Shown: positions 32,437 to 44,957 of the stretch, one piece after another
Layout: each line of letters begins with the position of its first letter
Numbering within the stretch: position 1 is the first letter of the stretch
Assembly: GCA_037783545.1 (NCBI GenBank)
Contig: JBBELK010000057.1
Span: 1,488,001-1,552,000 of the forward strand
From: Henricia sp. BOLD:AAB3569
Lineage: Eukaryota; Echinodermata; Asteroidea; Spinulosida; Echinasteridae
Direction: 5' to 3'
DNA: 64,000 nt
Translations under genes and position numbers: made by a program
Notes under the pieces: model-generated
What the model was told of the DNA's origin: nothing
What the model saw: only the letters and a program-made list of their open reading frames with translations
Databases searched by the model: none

Positions 32437-33489
32437 CAAACAATACAATAAATAAATCATAAACAAAGTCGTGTATATGATTTCAATTATTTGCGCAATC
32501 GTAAACAATAACAGCAAAATATACTAAGTGATAAAACTACACACGGCATCAGGCGTTAATTAAATCAAGATAAAAAGCGAAGGTCAGAATTCTCTTAAGA
32601 GATGCACTAAAAATTAGGTTAATTTGGGGGTCAAGAATGCAATTCCCGCAAACCTAAGCCATATCCTGGGAAAGGCGAAAATTCCCTTAAACCCAGTGGG
32701 AAATAAGGGTAAAATTCCTTTCCGGCTCCGTTTCACTGCAATTGGCAGCCAAGTCAATGCCCCAGGACTGGCCAGCAAAATTATTGAACCCAATTGACCC
32801 CAAAGCCGTAAACACTGATCCCATGCCAATGATGTAGGCTGATGAAAAGGGGAGGCGGTGGGCGTTTTCAAGAAGACCGAGCAAAGTGGTCAAACGAAAG
32901 TGAAGAATGCTTCATCAGGGCCGATCCCTTCGCCCCCAAATGCGAATGATATTAATGACTTAAATTAATCAAACTTCACACCACCAGCGACAAAAGCTAG
33001 GCCCCCAGACTTGCTAGCGCCAGGAACCAAATTACTAAGTATAAAACAAAGACCCCCTTGTCCAGGCGTATAAATCATTCGAAGCTCATAAAATGGCCTC
33101 AAATTTAATATATTGCTTTGTCAGGGAAAATGATGGTTTTGGAGAAGAAGAAAATATTTTGATAAACAACAAAATATTTTGTGCGTTTTGCAAATCTACA
33201 AGACGACCTAAAATTGCAGTTTAGTCCAAAATTTTCTGAATAATTTTCGCCAAAAAGGCCCTCAAATGTCTAACCATGTCTCATACATGTTCCCCAAACG
33301 GGATTTGCACCAAAAAAAACTCATCTAGGACCCACAATTTCATTTGAAGTCCTGGTCCAGTTTTATTTTTCGAACCGCTAGCGTCGTCTGCTAGCGAGAA
33401 AAGACTGTCGTTTGCAAAAAGTCAGGTCCTTTTGGACTGGAAACCAAATTATTTCTATGCCCGTTATATCTACATGTACGAGACTCTGA

Positions 33490-35640
33490 CCGGCGTGGTG
33501 TGGAGTCATCGGCATACATTGATCATTGTGGCACACCGACACTTATAGGCAAGGATTTTGACATATGCATGTTTACTAATATTAACGGTTTGACTACGAT
33601 CACTGAGATAGGACTTAAACCAGTTTATTACCAAATCGACATGTTCAGCTTTTTTAGTTTTTCTAAAATAATTTGATGGTCAACGCAGTCAAATGCCTCA
33701 CTGAAATCTAGTAAAACTGTTCCGGTCATTCTCCCGTGATATATAGCTTGAATACACTCGTTTGTTAAATCGTTTAGTGTACTTTCGTGTACTTTCTTTT
33801 GAGTGCAAAGACCAAAATCCTGATTGACAAACAGGAATGAAATTGTTTTCATCAAGGTACGAGTACATGTTTGAGTGTATCTATCTTTCTAGGATTTTAG
33901 AGATAATCGGCAAGATTGATGGGTAATTACATGCGTTGCACGTATCGCCTCCTTTATGATTAGGTGTAACTGAAGCATGTTTCCATGCCATGGGATACTG
34001 TTAATTTATTATCGAGAGATTAAATATATGCGTTGAAGACTTAGTAATAAAAGGTGCAGCCATTTTAATCATATTAACGCTAATACCATCTGGGCCTGTC
34101 GCTTTCCCAACCGACAAAGATGCAATTTGCTTTTTAACAAACTCTTCTGGGATACTAGGAGAGAACAATGTTCGTAATCTGGTGAAGAAACACCAATTGT
34201 TGAAAAATATTCATTTTTGTTTATTGGGAAGGACTTCTTTAAAGAGGAAGAATCCCCCTAGACGAAAATCCAGCATTTAGGCTTTTTTCGATAGTCCAAA
34301 CATCCCTCTTGCCGACGTGGATTTTTATTATTTTTTTAATTGTCGGTTTTAAGTGGATAAATTGCAAGCAAAAGTGCGCTTTTCGAAAATGAGATTTTCG
34401 CGATTTCTGAAACGCTCATTAGGTATTCATGATATGCGCGTGACCCCGTGACGCAATCCTGAGAAAGAAAAGTCAACACGATTGTTAGCTCCATACGCTT
34501 ACACGCAAACAACTTGGAAAACCGTCTCTGTTAGATGGTGTTTTTTGAAGAATTGTTTTAGTCCAAAAAGCCAGAGATATGCCCAGTAGTTGCGTGGTTG
34601 TATGTTTTACCAGACATCATGAAAAAAAGAGCAGAAGCTAAGATTCTTTTTTATTACGAAGAGAGAGAAAAATGAGTCGCTCATTCTAACTTATACCGGC
34701 CGATGTGCATATACCGTGTGCCAATTTCAAACACGTGGGAACTACGGCGCGGCCCGCAGGCACCATTCCCACTACTGTACACAGACCGCTGTTCGTTCCG
34801 TGACAAACACCGGTCGCAATGCACCAGTGTTTCCTTCAAAAGACTCGACTTCATTGTGAGCCACAATTTTACGATTTTTTTCACAAAAAAGGTAATAGTA
34901 GATTATTGTCGTTTTACATCAGGTGTTTTCACGTTTGTATTTTGAATTACAAGGACAGAACAGGCATGATGAACATACACTTCGTATATTTTCCATTCAA
35001 TACTGCACAGGCCGTTTTGTGTGTTTCTCAGGATGACGTATCGCCCCTGTTTGTAAACAAACCAAGTGACCTCGAGCGTTTCAGAATTCCGGGTGAGGAG
35101 GGTCGGAACTGAATTGCGTTTTAAACAAATACTGTCGGTTTTCGGCGGAAAACACGTTGTAATCGCGTTGTAGAAACATAAACCTCCATGATAAACAGGA
35201 AAACTAAAAAAATGTGGATGGGGGGATTCTAGCTGTTTAAGTTTCTTCCACAAGAGTGATGAGTTGTCTTTATTTTCTTCAATTGCAGAGGTGAAATATT
35301 CGCTTTTTTTTCTGACTTTGTTAGTAACAGCATTTCTGAACCTTTTGTACATACCCTAATTTTTCGATGAGCGCGACTTTTTAGCTACATTATGTGCATG
35401 ATCTCGCTGGCGCATTAGTTGGAGCAATTCTCCATCAAGCCATGGTATAGTGCCGCTTCGAGCACGCTTGGACTTGATTGGAGCATTAATAACAGCCATA
35501 CAAATCGAGTGCCAGATAAACCACGCTTCGTCAACATGTTGACAGTTAACAACATACTCCCATGGAGCATTGCCAACGACACTGCGGGCATGCGTGCCTG
35601 TTTAACCCTTTGCGGACATGTTTTATCTTGCCGAAAGTTA
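33490..35640 (-). pseudogene. LINE N-terminal and central RT region, split by TTAA element
   Basis: Minus strand, from 35600 inward: a post-endonuclease linker (APIKSKRARSG, TIPWLDGELLQLMRQRD, YKRFRNAVTNKVRKKSEYF, NSSLLWKKLK). The TTAA element follows, and the frame resumes at 34238. RT motifs at 33855-33628 include STLNDLTNECIQAIYHG and GTVLLDFSEAFDCVDHQI, carrying the first catalytic aspartate. VGVPQ near 33545 is followed by a deletion, then MYADDST. The piece at 30213-30624 completes it. Many stops; dead. Jockey/CR1-like group by motif style, not certain. Confidence 0.7.
34243..35236 (+). mobile_element. TTAA-flanked non-autonomous element, copy 3
   Basis: TTAA at 34239-34242 and 35237-35240. 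994 bases, same orientation as copy 1. It sits inside the LINE linker: LWKKL on one side continues to a K-rich linker on the other once the element and one TTAA are removed. This confirms a precise TTAA insertion. Confidence 0.85.
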
Positions 35641-35649
35641 GTTCAACAA

Positions 35650-36702
35650 CTAACACATGGTATTTAGGCAAGCTTCAGTGCAAGGCCGAGGCTAGAGCTG
35701 TCGGCTGGCTTTGAGGGGTTGACTGGAGTATTTTTTTTATTAAATAGACTTATAATATGAAAGAACTCTTGTTTAATTCTTATTTTTCTATTAGCAATTT
35801 GTATGTCCATATTTAAATGTTCATATTTAAATATTTGTTATTCAGATTCATTGTTATACCGTATTTGTGTTTTTTGAAAATATAATTTGACCATAAAGCC
35901 ACGAAATAAATTTAATAAATTTGGAATCCGACGTATACGAGTCACACCATGAACATTGGGCTTAATCACTCAATTTTTTCTTTCCATTTTTTGTTACAGT
36001 GGCGGAAGCTAATTTGCATAATTTGCATATTTTTCTCAGCAAATTCGCATACTTTGCATATATGTCAGCTAATTTGCATATTTGTCTAAACACCTACTTA
36101 AGAAAGATGTTTATCATGTTCACTGGCCATGACCATAAAAACGTATTTTTCATAAAATGTACATCACTGTATATACCTATAGTATACCTACACAGTTGTA
36201 TTTTTAAGACGGTTTTCCAAATGGTGGCCGCTAATTTGCATATCTGTGTTCACATTATTAATTCATAAACATGTTTATCGTGTACTGTGACCGTGCCAAC
36301 ACATGTTTAGACACTTTATGTGCTTTGATTTGGCACCTAAATATAAAGTTACATTAAAAAGTAGCATTGTTCCTAATAGCGGCAGAGAATTTGCATATTA
36401 TGCAAATTGACACTTTTCCACTGAATATATTTTCGTAAACTTCTAGTATGGTGTTCAAGAGACTTTACTGAAATGCATAGAACTTTAAACAATCTGTTGC
36501 AATTAGTGGTGGGTGTAGCCATAATTTGACTGGACTATACATTTTGGGGGCTAAAAGGTGAGTATAAATCAGCATAATCAACACGACAGCAAAGAGTTTA
36601 TGTGCACGCGAGTACACCCGGTGGTCAGAGGTCAAGGGGCAAACACAGAAAGGGCGTCGCGCGACGGAAGAATGGCAGATATGGAATTCCATAATACTTG
36701 GA
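35650..36702. other. AT-rich stretch with six octamer words; no gene seen
   Basis: ATTTGCAT or its reverse complement occurs at 36012, 36021, 36072, 36234, 36389 and 36400. No coding domain recognised. The right satellite arm begins at about 36703. Confidence 0.5.
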
Positions 36703-39700
36703 GAAGGGTCCCTTTAACTCCTTAATTAGGTAGTAAATAATTTGCGGCTGAGGCTAAAACCAAAATTAAGTGTGCCCGAGAGTAGAATCTATTAGAAAAT
36801 GCCGGAAAAGATGTAAATTTGTACAAAATGAAAGGAACAAACCGTTTTAAAGACGTGTCGTAGAAATGACTCCCTTTTTAGCAACTTGTAGAAGGGTCCC
36901 TTTAACTCCTTGATTAGGTAGTAAATAGTTTGCGGCTGAAGCTGAAACCAAAATTAAGTGTGCCCAAGAGTAGAATCTATTAGAAAATGCCGGAAAAGTT
37001 GTACATTTTTACAAAATGAAAGGAACAAATTGTTTTAAAGACGTGTCGTAAAAATTCTTCCCCTTTTAGCAACTTGGAGAAGGGTCCCTTTAACTCCTTA
37101 ATGAGGTAGTAAATAATTTGCGGCTGAAGCTGAAACCAAAATTAAGTGTACCCGGGAGTAGAATCTATTAGAAAATGCCGGAAAAGTTGTGAATTTGTAG
37201 AAAATGAAAGGAACAAATTGTTTTAAAGACGTGGGTTCGAAATTCTTCACTTTTTAGCTACTTAGAGAAGGGTCCCTTTAACTCCTTAATTAGGTATTAA
37301 CTAATTTGCGGCTGAGGCTGAAACCAAAATTAAGTGTGCCCGAGAGTAGAATCTATTAGAAAATGCCGGAAAAGTTGTGAATTTGTAGAAAATGAAAGGA
37401 ACAAATTGTTTTAAAGACGTGTCGTAGAAATTCTTCCCTTTTTAGCAACTTGGAGAAGGGTCCCTTTAACTCCTTAATTAGGTAGTAAATAATTTGCGGC
37501 TGAGGCTAAAACCAAAATTAAGTGTGCCCGAGAGTAGAATCTATTAGAAAATGCCGGAAAAGATGTAAATTTGTACAAAATGAAAGGAACAAATCGTTTT
37601 AAAGACGTGTCGTAGAAATGATTCCCTTTTTAGCAACTTGTAGAGGGGTCCCTTTAACTCCTTGATTAGGTAGTAAATAATTTGCGGCTGAAGCTGAAAC
37701 CAAAATTAAGTGTGCCCGAGAGTAGAATCTATTAGAAAATGCCGGAAAAGTTGTAAATTTGTACAAAATGAAAGGAACAAATTGTTTCGAAGAAGTGTCG
37801 TAGAAATTCTTCCCTTTTTAGCAACTTGGAGAAGGGTCCCTTTAACTCCTTGATTATGTAGTAAATAATTTGCGGCTGAAGCTGAAACCAAAATTAAGTG
37901 TGCCCGAGAGTAGAATCTATTAGAAAATTCCGGAAAAGTTGTAAATTTTCACAAAATGAAAGAAACAAATTGTTTTAAAGACGTGTCGTAGAAATTCTTC
38001 CCTTTTTAGCAACTTGGAGAAGGATCCCTTTAACTCCTTAATGAGGTAGTAAATAATTTGCGGCTGAAGCTGAAACCAAAATTAAGTATGCCCGAGAGTA
38101 AAATCTATTAGAAAATGCCGGAAAAGTTGTAAATTTGTACAAAATGAAAGGAACAAATTGTTTTAAAGACGTGTCGTAGAAATTCTTCGCTTTTTAGCAA
38201 CTTGGAGAAGGGTCCCTTTAACTCCTTGATTAGGTAGTACATAATTTGCGGCTGAGGCTGAAACCAAAATTAAGTGTGCCCGAGAATAGAATATATTAGA
38301 AAATGCCGAAAAAGTTGTAAATTTGTACAAAATGAAAGGAACAAATCGTTTTAAAGACGTGTCGTAGAAATGATTCCCTTTTTAGCAACTTGTAGAAGGG
38401 TCCCTTTAACTCCTTGATTAGGTAGTAAATAATTTGCGGCTGAAGCTGAAACAAAAATTTAGTGTACCTGGGAGTAGAATCTATTAGAAAATGCATAAAA
38501 AGTTGTAAATTTGTAGAAAATGAAAGGAACAAATTGTTTTAAAGACGTGTGTTCGAAATTCTTCACTTTTTAGCAACTTGGAGAAGGGTCCCTTTAACTC
38601 CTTAATTAGGTAGTAAATAATTTGCGGCTGAAGCTGAAACAAAAATTTAGTGTACCTGGGAGTAGAATCTATTAGAAAATGCATAAAAAGTTGTAAATTT
38701 GTAGAAAATGAAAGGAACAAATTGTTTTAAAGACGTGTGTTCGAAATTCTTCACTTTTTAGCAACTTGGAGAAGGGTCCCTTTAACTCCTTAATTAGGTA
38801 GTAAATAATTTGCGGCTGAAGCTGAAACCAAAATTAAGTGTGCCCGGGAGTAGAATCTATTAGACAATGCATAACAAGTTGTAAATTTGTACAAAATAAA
38901 AGAAACAAATTGTTTTAAAGACGTGTGTTCGAAATTCTTCACTTTTTAGCTACTTAGAGAAGGGTCCCTTTAACTCCTTAATTAGGTAGTAAATAATTTG
39001 CGGCTGAGGCTGAAACCAAAATTAAGTGTGCCCGGGAGTAAAATCTATTAGAAAATGCCTGAAAAGTTGTAAATTTGTACAAACTGAAAGGAACAAATTG
39101 CTTTAAAGACGTGTCGTAGAAATTCTTCACTTTTTAGCTACTTAGAGAAGGGTCCCTTTAACTCCTTAATTAGGTAGTAAATAATTTGCGGCTGAGGCTG
39201 AAACCAAAATTAGGTGTGCCCGAGAGTAGAATCTATTAGAAAATGCCGGAAAAGTTGTAAATTTGTACAAAATGAAAGGAACAAATCGTTTTAAAGACGT
39301 GTCGTAGAAATGATTCCCTTTTTAGCAACTTGTAGAAGGGTCCCTTTAACTCCTTGATTAGGTAGTAAATAATTTGCGGCTGAAGCTGAAACAAAAATTT
39401 AGTGTACCTGGGAGTAGAATCTATTAGAAAATGCATAAAAAGTTGTAAATTTGTAGAAAATGAAAGGAACAAATTGTTTTAAAGACGTGTGTTCGAAATT
39501 CTTCACTTTTTAGCAACTTGGAGAAGGGTCCCTTTAACTCCTTAATTAGGTAGTAAATATTTTGCGGCTGAAGCTGAAACCAAAATTAAGTGTGCCCGGG
39601 AGTAGAATCTATTAGACAATGCATAACAAGTTGTAAATTTGTACAAAATAAAAGGAACAAATTGTTTTAAAGACGTGTGTTCGAAATTCTTCACTTTTTA

Positions 39701-42700
39701 GCTACTTAGAGAAGGGTCCCTTTAACTCCTTAATTAGGTAGTAAATAATTTGCGGCTGAGGCTGAAACCAAAATTAAGTGTGCCCGAGAGATGAATCTAT
39801 TAGAAAATGCCGGAAAAGTTGTAAATTTGTACAAAATGAAAGGAACAAATCGTTTTAAAGACGTGTCGTAGAAATGATTCCCTTTTTAGCAACTTGTAGA
39901 AGGGTCCCTTTAACTCCTTGATTAGGTAGTAAATAATTTGCGGCTGAAGCTGAAACAAAAATGTAGTGTACCTGGGAGTAGAATCTATTAGAAAATGCAT
40001 AAAAAGTTGTAAATTTGTAGAAAATGAAAGGAACAAATTGTTTTAAAGACGTGTGTTCGAAATTCTTCACTTTTTAGCAACTTGGAGAAGGGTCCCTTTA
40101 ACTCCTTAATTAGGTAGTAAATATTTTGCGGCTGAAGCTGAAACCAAAATTAAGTGTGCCCGGGAGTAGAATCTATTAGACAATGCATAACAAGTTGTAA
40201 CTTTGTACAAAATAAAAGGAACAAATTTGTTTTAAAGACGTGTGTTCGAAATTCTTCACTTTTTAGCTACTTAGAGAAGGGTCCCTTTAACTCCTTAATT
40301 AGGTAGTAAATAATTTGCGGCTGAGGCTAAAACCAAAATTAAGTGTGCCCGAGAGTAGAATCTATTAGAAAATGCCGGAAAAGATGTAAATTTGTACAAA
40401 ATGAAAGGAACAAATCGTTTTAAAGACGTGTCGTAGAAATGATTCCCTTTTTAGCAACTTGTAGAAGGGTCCCTTTAACTCCTTGATTAGGTAGTAAATA
40501 ATTTGCGGCTGAAGCTGAAACCAAAATTAAGTGTGCCCGAGAGTAGAATCTATTAGAAAATGCCGGAAAAGTTGTAAATTTGTACAAAATGAAAGGAACA
40601 AATTGTTTCGAAGAAGTGTCGTAGAAATTCTTCCCTTTTTAGCAACTTGGAGAAGGGTCCCTTTAACTCCTTGATTATGTAGTAAATAATTTGCGGCTGA
40701 AGCTGAAACCAAAATTAAGTGTGCCCGAGAGTAGAATCTATTAGAAAATTCCGGAAAAGTTGTAAATTTTCACAAAATGAAAGAAACAAATTGTTTTAAA
40801 GACGTGTCGTAGAAATTCTTCCCTTTTTAGCAACTTGGAGAAGGATCCCTTTAACTCCTTAATGAGGTAGTAAATAATTTGCGGCTGAAGCTGAAACCAA
40901 AATTAAGTATGCCCGAGAGTAAAATCTATTAGAAAATGCCGGAAAAGTTGTAAATTTGTACAAAATGAAAGGAACAAATTGTTTTAAAGACGTGTCGTAG
41001 AAATTCTTCGCTTTTTAGCAACTTGGAGAAGGGTCCCTTTAACTCCTTGATTAGGTAGTACATAATTTGCGGCTGAGGCTGAAACCAAAATTAAGTGTGC
41101 CCGAGAATAGAATATATTAGAAAATGCCGAAAAAGTTGTAAATTTGTACAAAATGAAAGGAACAAATCGTTTTAAAGACGTGTCGTAGAAATGATTCCCT
41201 TTTTAGCAACTTGTAGAAGGGTCCCTTTAACTCCTTGATTAGGTAGTAAACAATTTGCGGCTGAAGCTGAAACAAAAATTTAGTGTACCTGGGAGTAGAA
41301 TCTATTAGAAAATGCATAAAAAGTTGTAAATTTGTAGAAAATGAAAGGAACAAATTGTTTTAAAGACGTGTGTTCGAAATTCTTCACTTTTTAGCAACTT
41401 GGAGAAGGGTCCCTTTAACTCCTTAATTAGGTAGTAAATAATTTGCGGCTGAAGCTGAAACAAAAATTTAGTGTACCTGGGAGTAGAATCTATTAGAAAA
41501 TGCATAAAAAGTTGTAAATTTGTAGAAAATGAAAGGAACAAATTGTTTTAAAGACGTGTGTTCGAAATTCTTCACTTTTTAGCAACTTGGAGAAGGGTCC
41601 CTTTAACTCCTTAATTAGGTAGTAAATAATTTGCGGCTGAAGCTGAAACCAAAATTAAGTGTGCCCGGGAGTAGAATCTATTAGACAATGCATAACAAGT
41701 TGTAAATTTGTACAAAATAAAAGAAACAAATTGTTTTAAAGACGTGTGTTCGAAATTCTTCACTTTTTAGCTACTTAGAGAAGGGTCCCTTTAACTCCTT
41801 AATTAGGTAGTAAATAATTTGCGGCTGAGGCTGAAACCAAAATTAAGTGTGCCCGGGAGTAAAATCTATTAGAAAATGCCTGAAAAGTTGTAAATTTGTA
41901 CAAACTGAAAGGAACAAATTGCTTTAAAGACGTGTCGTAGAAATTCTTCACTTTTTAGCTACTTAGAGAAGGGTCCCTTTAACTCCTTAATTAGGTAGTA
42001 AATAATTTGCGGCTGAGGCTGAAACCAAAATTAAGTGTGCCCGAGAGTAGAATCTATTAGAAAATGCCGGAAAAGTTGTAAATTTGTACAAAATGAAAGG
42101 AACAAATCGTTTTAAAGACGTGTCGTAGAAATGATTCCCTTTTTAGCAACTTGTAGAAGGGTCCCTTTAACTCCTTGATTAGGTAGTAAATAATTTGCGG
42201 CTGAAGCTGAAACAAAAATTTAGTGTACCTGGGAGTAGAATCTATTAGAAAATGCATAAAAAGTTGTAAATTTGTAGAAAATGAAAGGAACAAATTGTTT
42301 TAAAGACGTGTGTTCGAAATTCTTCACTTTTTAGCAACTTGGAGAAGGGTCCCTTTAACTCCTTAATTAGGTAGTAAATATTTTGCGGCTGAAGCTGAAA
42401 CCAAAATTAAGTGTGCCCGGGAGTAGAATCTATTAGACAATGCATAACAAGTTGTAAATTTGTACAAAATAAAAGGAACAAATTGTTTTAAAGACGTGTG
42501 TTCGAAATTCTTCACTTTTTAGCTACTTAGAGAAGGGTCCCTTTAACTCCTTAATTAGGTAGTAAATAATTTGCGGCTGAGGCTGAAACCAAAATTAAGT
42601 GTGCCCGGGAGTAAAATCTATTAGAAAATGCCTGAAAAGTTGTAAATTTGTACAAACTGAAAGGAACAAATTGTTTTAAAGACGTGTCGTAGAAATTCTT

Positions 42701-43860
42701 CACTTTTTAGCTACTTAGAGAAGGGTCCCTTTAACTCCTTAATTAGGTAGTAAATAATTTGCGGCTGAGGCTGAAACCAAAATTAAGTGTGCCCGAGAGA
42801 TGAATCTATTAGAAAATGCCGGAAAAGTTGTAAATTTGTACAAAATGAAAGGAACAAATCGTTTTAAAGACGTGTCGTAGAAATGATTCCCTTTTTAGCA
42901 ACTTGTAGAAGGGTCCCTTTAACTCCTTGATTAGGTAGTAAATAATTTGCGGCTGAAGCTGAAACAAAAATGTAGTGTACCTGGGAGTAGAATCTATTAG
43001 AAAATGCATAAAAAGTTGTAAATTTGTAGAAAATGAAAGGAACAAATTGTTTTAAAGACGTGTGTTCGAAATTCTTCACTTTTTAGCAACTTGGAGAAGG
43101 GTCCCTTTAACTCCTTAATTAGGTAGTAAATATTTTGCGGCTGAAGCTGAAACCAAAATTAAGTGTGCCCGGGAGTAGAATATATTAGACAATGCATAAC
43201 AAGTTGTAACTTTGTACAAAATAAAAGGAACAAATTTGTTTTAAAGACGTGTGTTCGAAATTCTTCACTTTTTAGCTACTTAGAGAAGGGTCCCTTTAAC
43301 TCCTTAATTAGGTAGTAAATAATTTGCGGCTGAGGCTGAAACAAAAATTAAGTGTGCCCGGGAGTAAAATCTATTAGAAAATGCCTGAAAAGTTGTAAAT
43401 TTGTACAAACTGAAAGGAACAAATTGTTTTAAAGACGTGTCGTAGAAATTCTTCACTTTTTAGCAACTTGGAGAAGGGTCCCTTTAACTCCTTAATTAGG
43501 TAGTAAATAATTTGCGGCTAAGGCTCAAACCAAAATTTAGTGTGCCCGAGAGTAGAATCTATTAGAAAATGCCTGTAAAGTTGTAAATTTGTACAAAATG
43601 AAAGAAACAAATTGTTTTAAAGACGTGTGTTTGAAAATTTGGGTAAAAATCTTCTTTTTCGCTACTTGGAGAAGGGTCCTTTAACTCCTTAATTTGGTGG
43701 TAAATAATTTGCGGCTGAGGCTGAAACCAAAATTAAGTGTGCCCGAGAGTAGAACCTAATAGAAAATGCCTGAAAAGTTGTAAATTTGTACAAAATGAAA
43801 TGAACAAATTGTTTTAAAGACGTGCGTTTTGAATTTTCAGCTACTTTGGGAAGGGTCCCT
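36703..43860 (-). repeat. Right foldback arm: 188-base satellite, about 38 monomers, with about 2.8-kb duplication
   Basis: The reverse complement of the left-arm satellite, about 188 bases per unit. A block of 15 monomers recurs at a distance of 2,821 bases (for example the variant ATTGTTTCGAAGAAGTGTCG at 37781 and 40602). The first copy spans about 37450-40270. The second spans about 40271-43280 and carries one extra monomer, since later landmarks lie 3,009 bases apart. The two are nearly identical, pointing to a recent duplication. Identical 78-codon minus-strand ORFs here are artefacts of the repeat. Confidence 0.9.
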
Positions 43861-44122
43861 TTAAAACGTAAATTAGGTACTAATTAATGAGTGGCTGAAG
43901 CCGAAAGCAAAATTGGGTGTGACCTGGATCAAAATCAATGATAAATTTTTTAAGTTGAAGAAGTGTCTGTTAAGACATGTAGGATGACAAATATCCTGTG
44001 GTGTATGTATTCTGATTTTACATCATTTTCGAATGTGCGGCTGAATCGGCGGCTGGATCGGCGGCTGAATGACGCGCTCATTCGGCCGAATCGGCGGCTC
44101 ACTTCAACTAGGTCAACTTGGT

Positions 44123-44600
44123 GGGGAGCACATCGGTACATTCGTAGGGCGTACAGTGCGCTTCCGTACGTCCATATCCGTTAGATCTAGTTATAGAGTT
44201 ATCATGTCACCAGTCTTACATCATTATTCATGAGCAATGATATCATCTTTGCGATTGGGCGATTCCAAAATGACCTTCGTTTGAATATGTATGTTCAGGT
44301 CAAAGTCCCTGGTCTCACGTGACAGGTGGAAAGATTCCAAAGACTGTCTTACAGACTGAACCCAATGGCACATAAACTAGTACCCTGTCCACACGGTGCA
44401 ATGTCGACCGCGCACGTACACGAACCAAGCAAAGACAGTCTTTCACAAAGACTAGTACATGGTTGACGTGCCCATGTATAATGCGTACGTATTTTGTAAC
44501 ACGGTGCTAAAATGGCCGCATGCATGTGCTAATCGCATGTCACATAATCACTTGAAGTACGTTAAAACGTCTTTTTAATGGAAACATACTCTAAATAACG
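44123..44600. other. No gene seen; second copy of a dispersed repeat
   Basis: At about 44376-44470 the sequence is an inverted relative of the repeat at 10583-10712 (ACTAGTACCCTGTCCACACG, GAACCAAGCAAAGACAGTC). Otherwise no features. Confidence 0.5.
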
Positions 44601-44957
44601 TGCCCCAGTACAGTCTGCCCCAGTTGACATTTTTACCTTGGAGTGTCCTGGAGAGGGCGCCCTGCTGGTGGTTGGACGCCTCATGTTTCTGCTCTGGTCT
44701 TATCGTGTTTTTAACCTGTGAGAACTATTAGTTTTAGCTCTTTATTGTCTACTATATTGATGTTTTTGTGACTTTTATGAACTTAAGTCGGATTGCCATT
44801 GATCGGACGTTTTTATGAACTCTTAAACTGCGTAAAAATCGTCAAGAGATTGCCGTGACATGCCCGGAGTTTGTACACGCATACATGTGTGTATTTGAAT
44901 GGAACTGGAGTGTATTGTCGACATAACCGGGAACAACTATGAATTCGATCGGGAAGT

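Larger units (their letters stand above)
30625..33493. mobile_element. Composite insertion splitting a LINE RT gene
   Basis: Defined by the interruption of the LINE frame between MYADDS and AVTLTCSS. It holds a TA-flanked MITE (31363-31524), a 5'-truncated LINE in plus orientation (31540-32215) and short repeats (32264-32436). ACA stands at both junctions. No terminal repeats of the whole insert were recognised, so it may be several events. Confidence 0.5.
25998..44113. mobile_element. Giant foldback element (18.1 kb) with satellite arms and 9-base duplication
   Basis: The outer ends are perfect inverted repeats (ACCTAGTTGAAGTGAGCC at 25998, its reverse complement ending at 44113). They are flanked by the perfect 9-base duplication CAACTTGGT (25989-25997 and 44114-44122). 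Inward from each end follow GCCGCCGAT-type palindromic words and about 180 bases of unique sequence, then arrays of a 188-base satellite in opposite orientation: about 11 monomers in the left arm and about 38 in the right. A 9-base duplication is typical of Mutator-like elements. The arm design recalls foldback elements of sea urchins and flies. No transposase was found; the central 8 kb is later insertions. Confidence 0.85.

Noticed and set aside
35419..35667. Plus-strand ORF of 82 codons
   Set aside because: Antisense to the LINE linker (WLDGELLQLMRQRD) on the minus strand.
37706..43079. Repeated identical 61-78 codon ORFs on the minus strand as a gene family
   Set aside because: Each is the same segment of the 188-base satellite read through. 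Spacing equals the repeat period, with no start context or domain.
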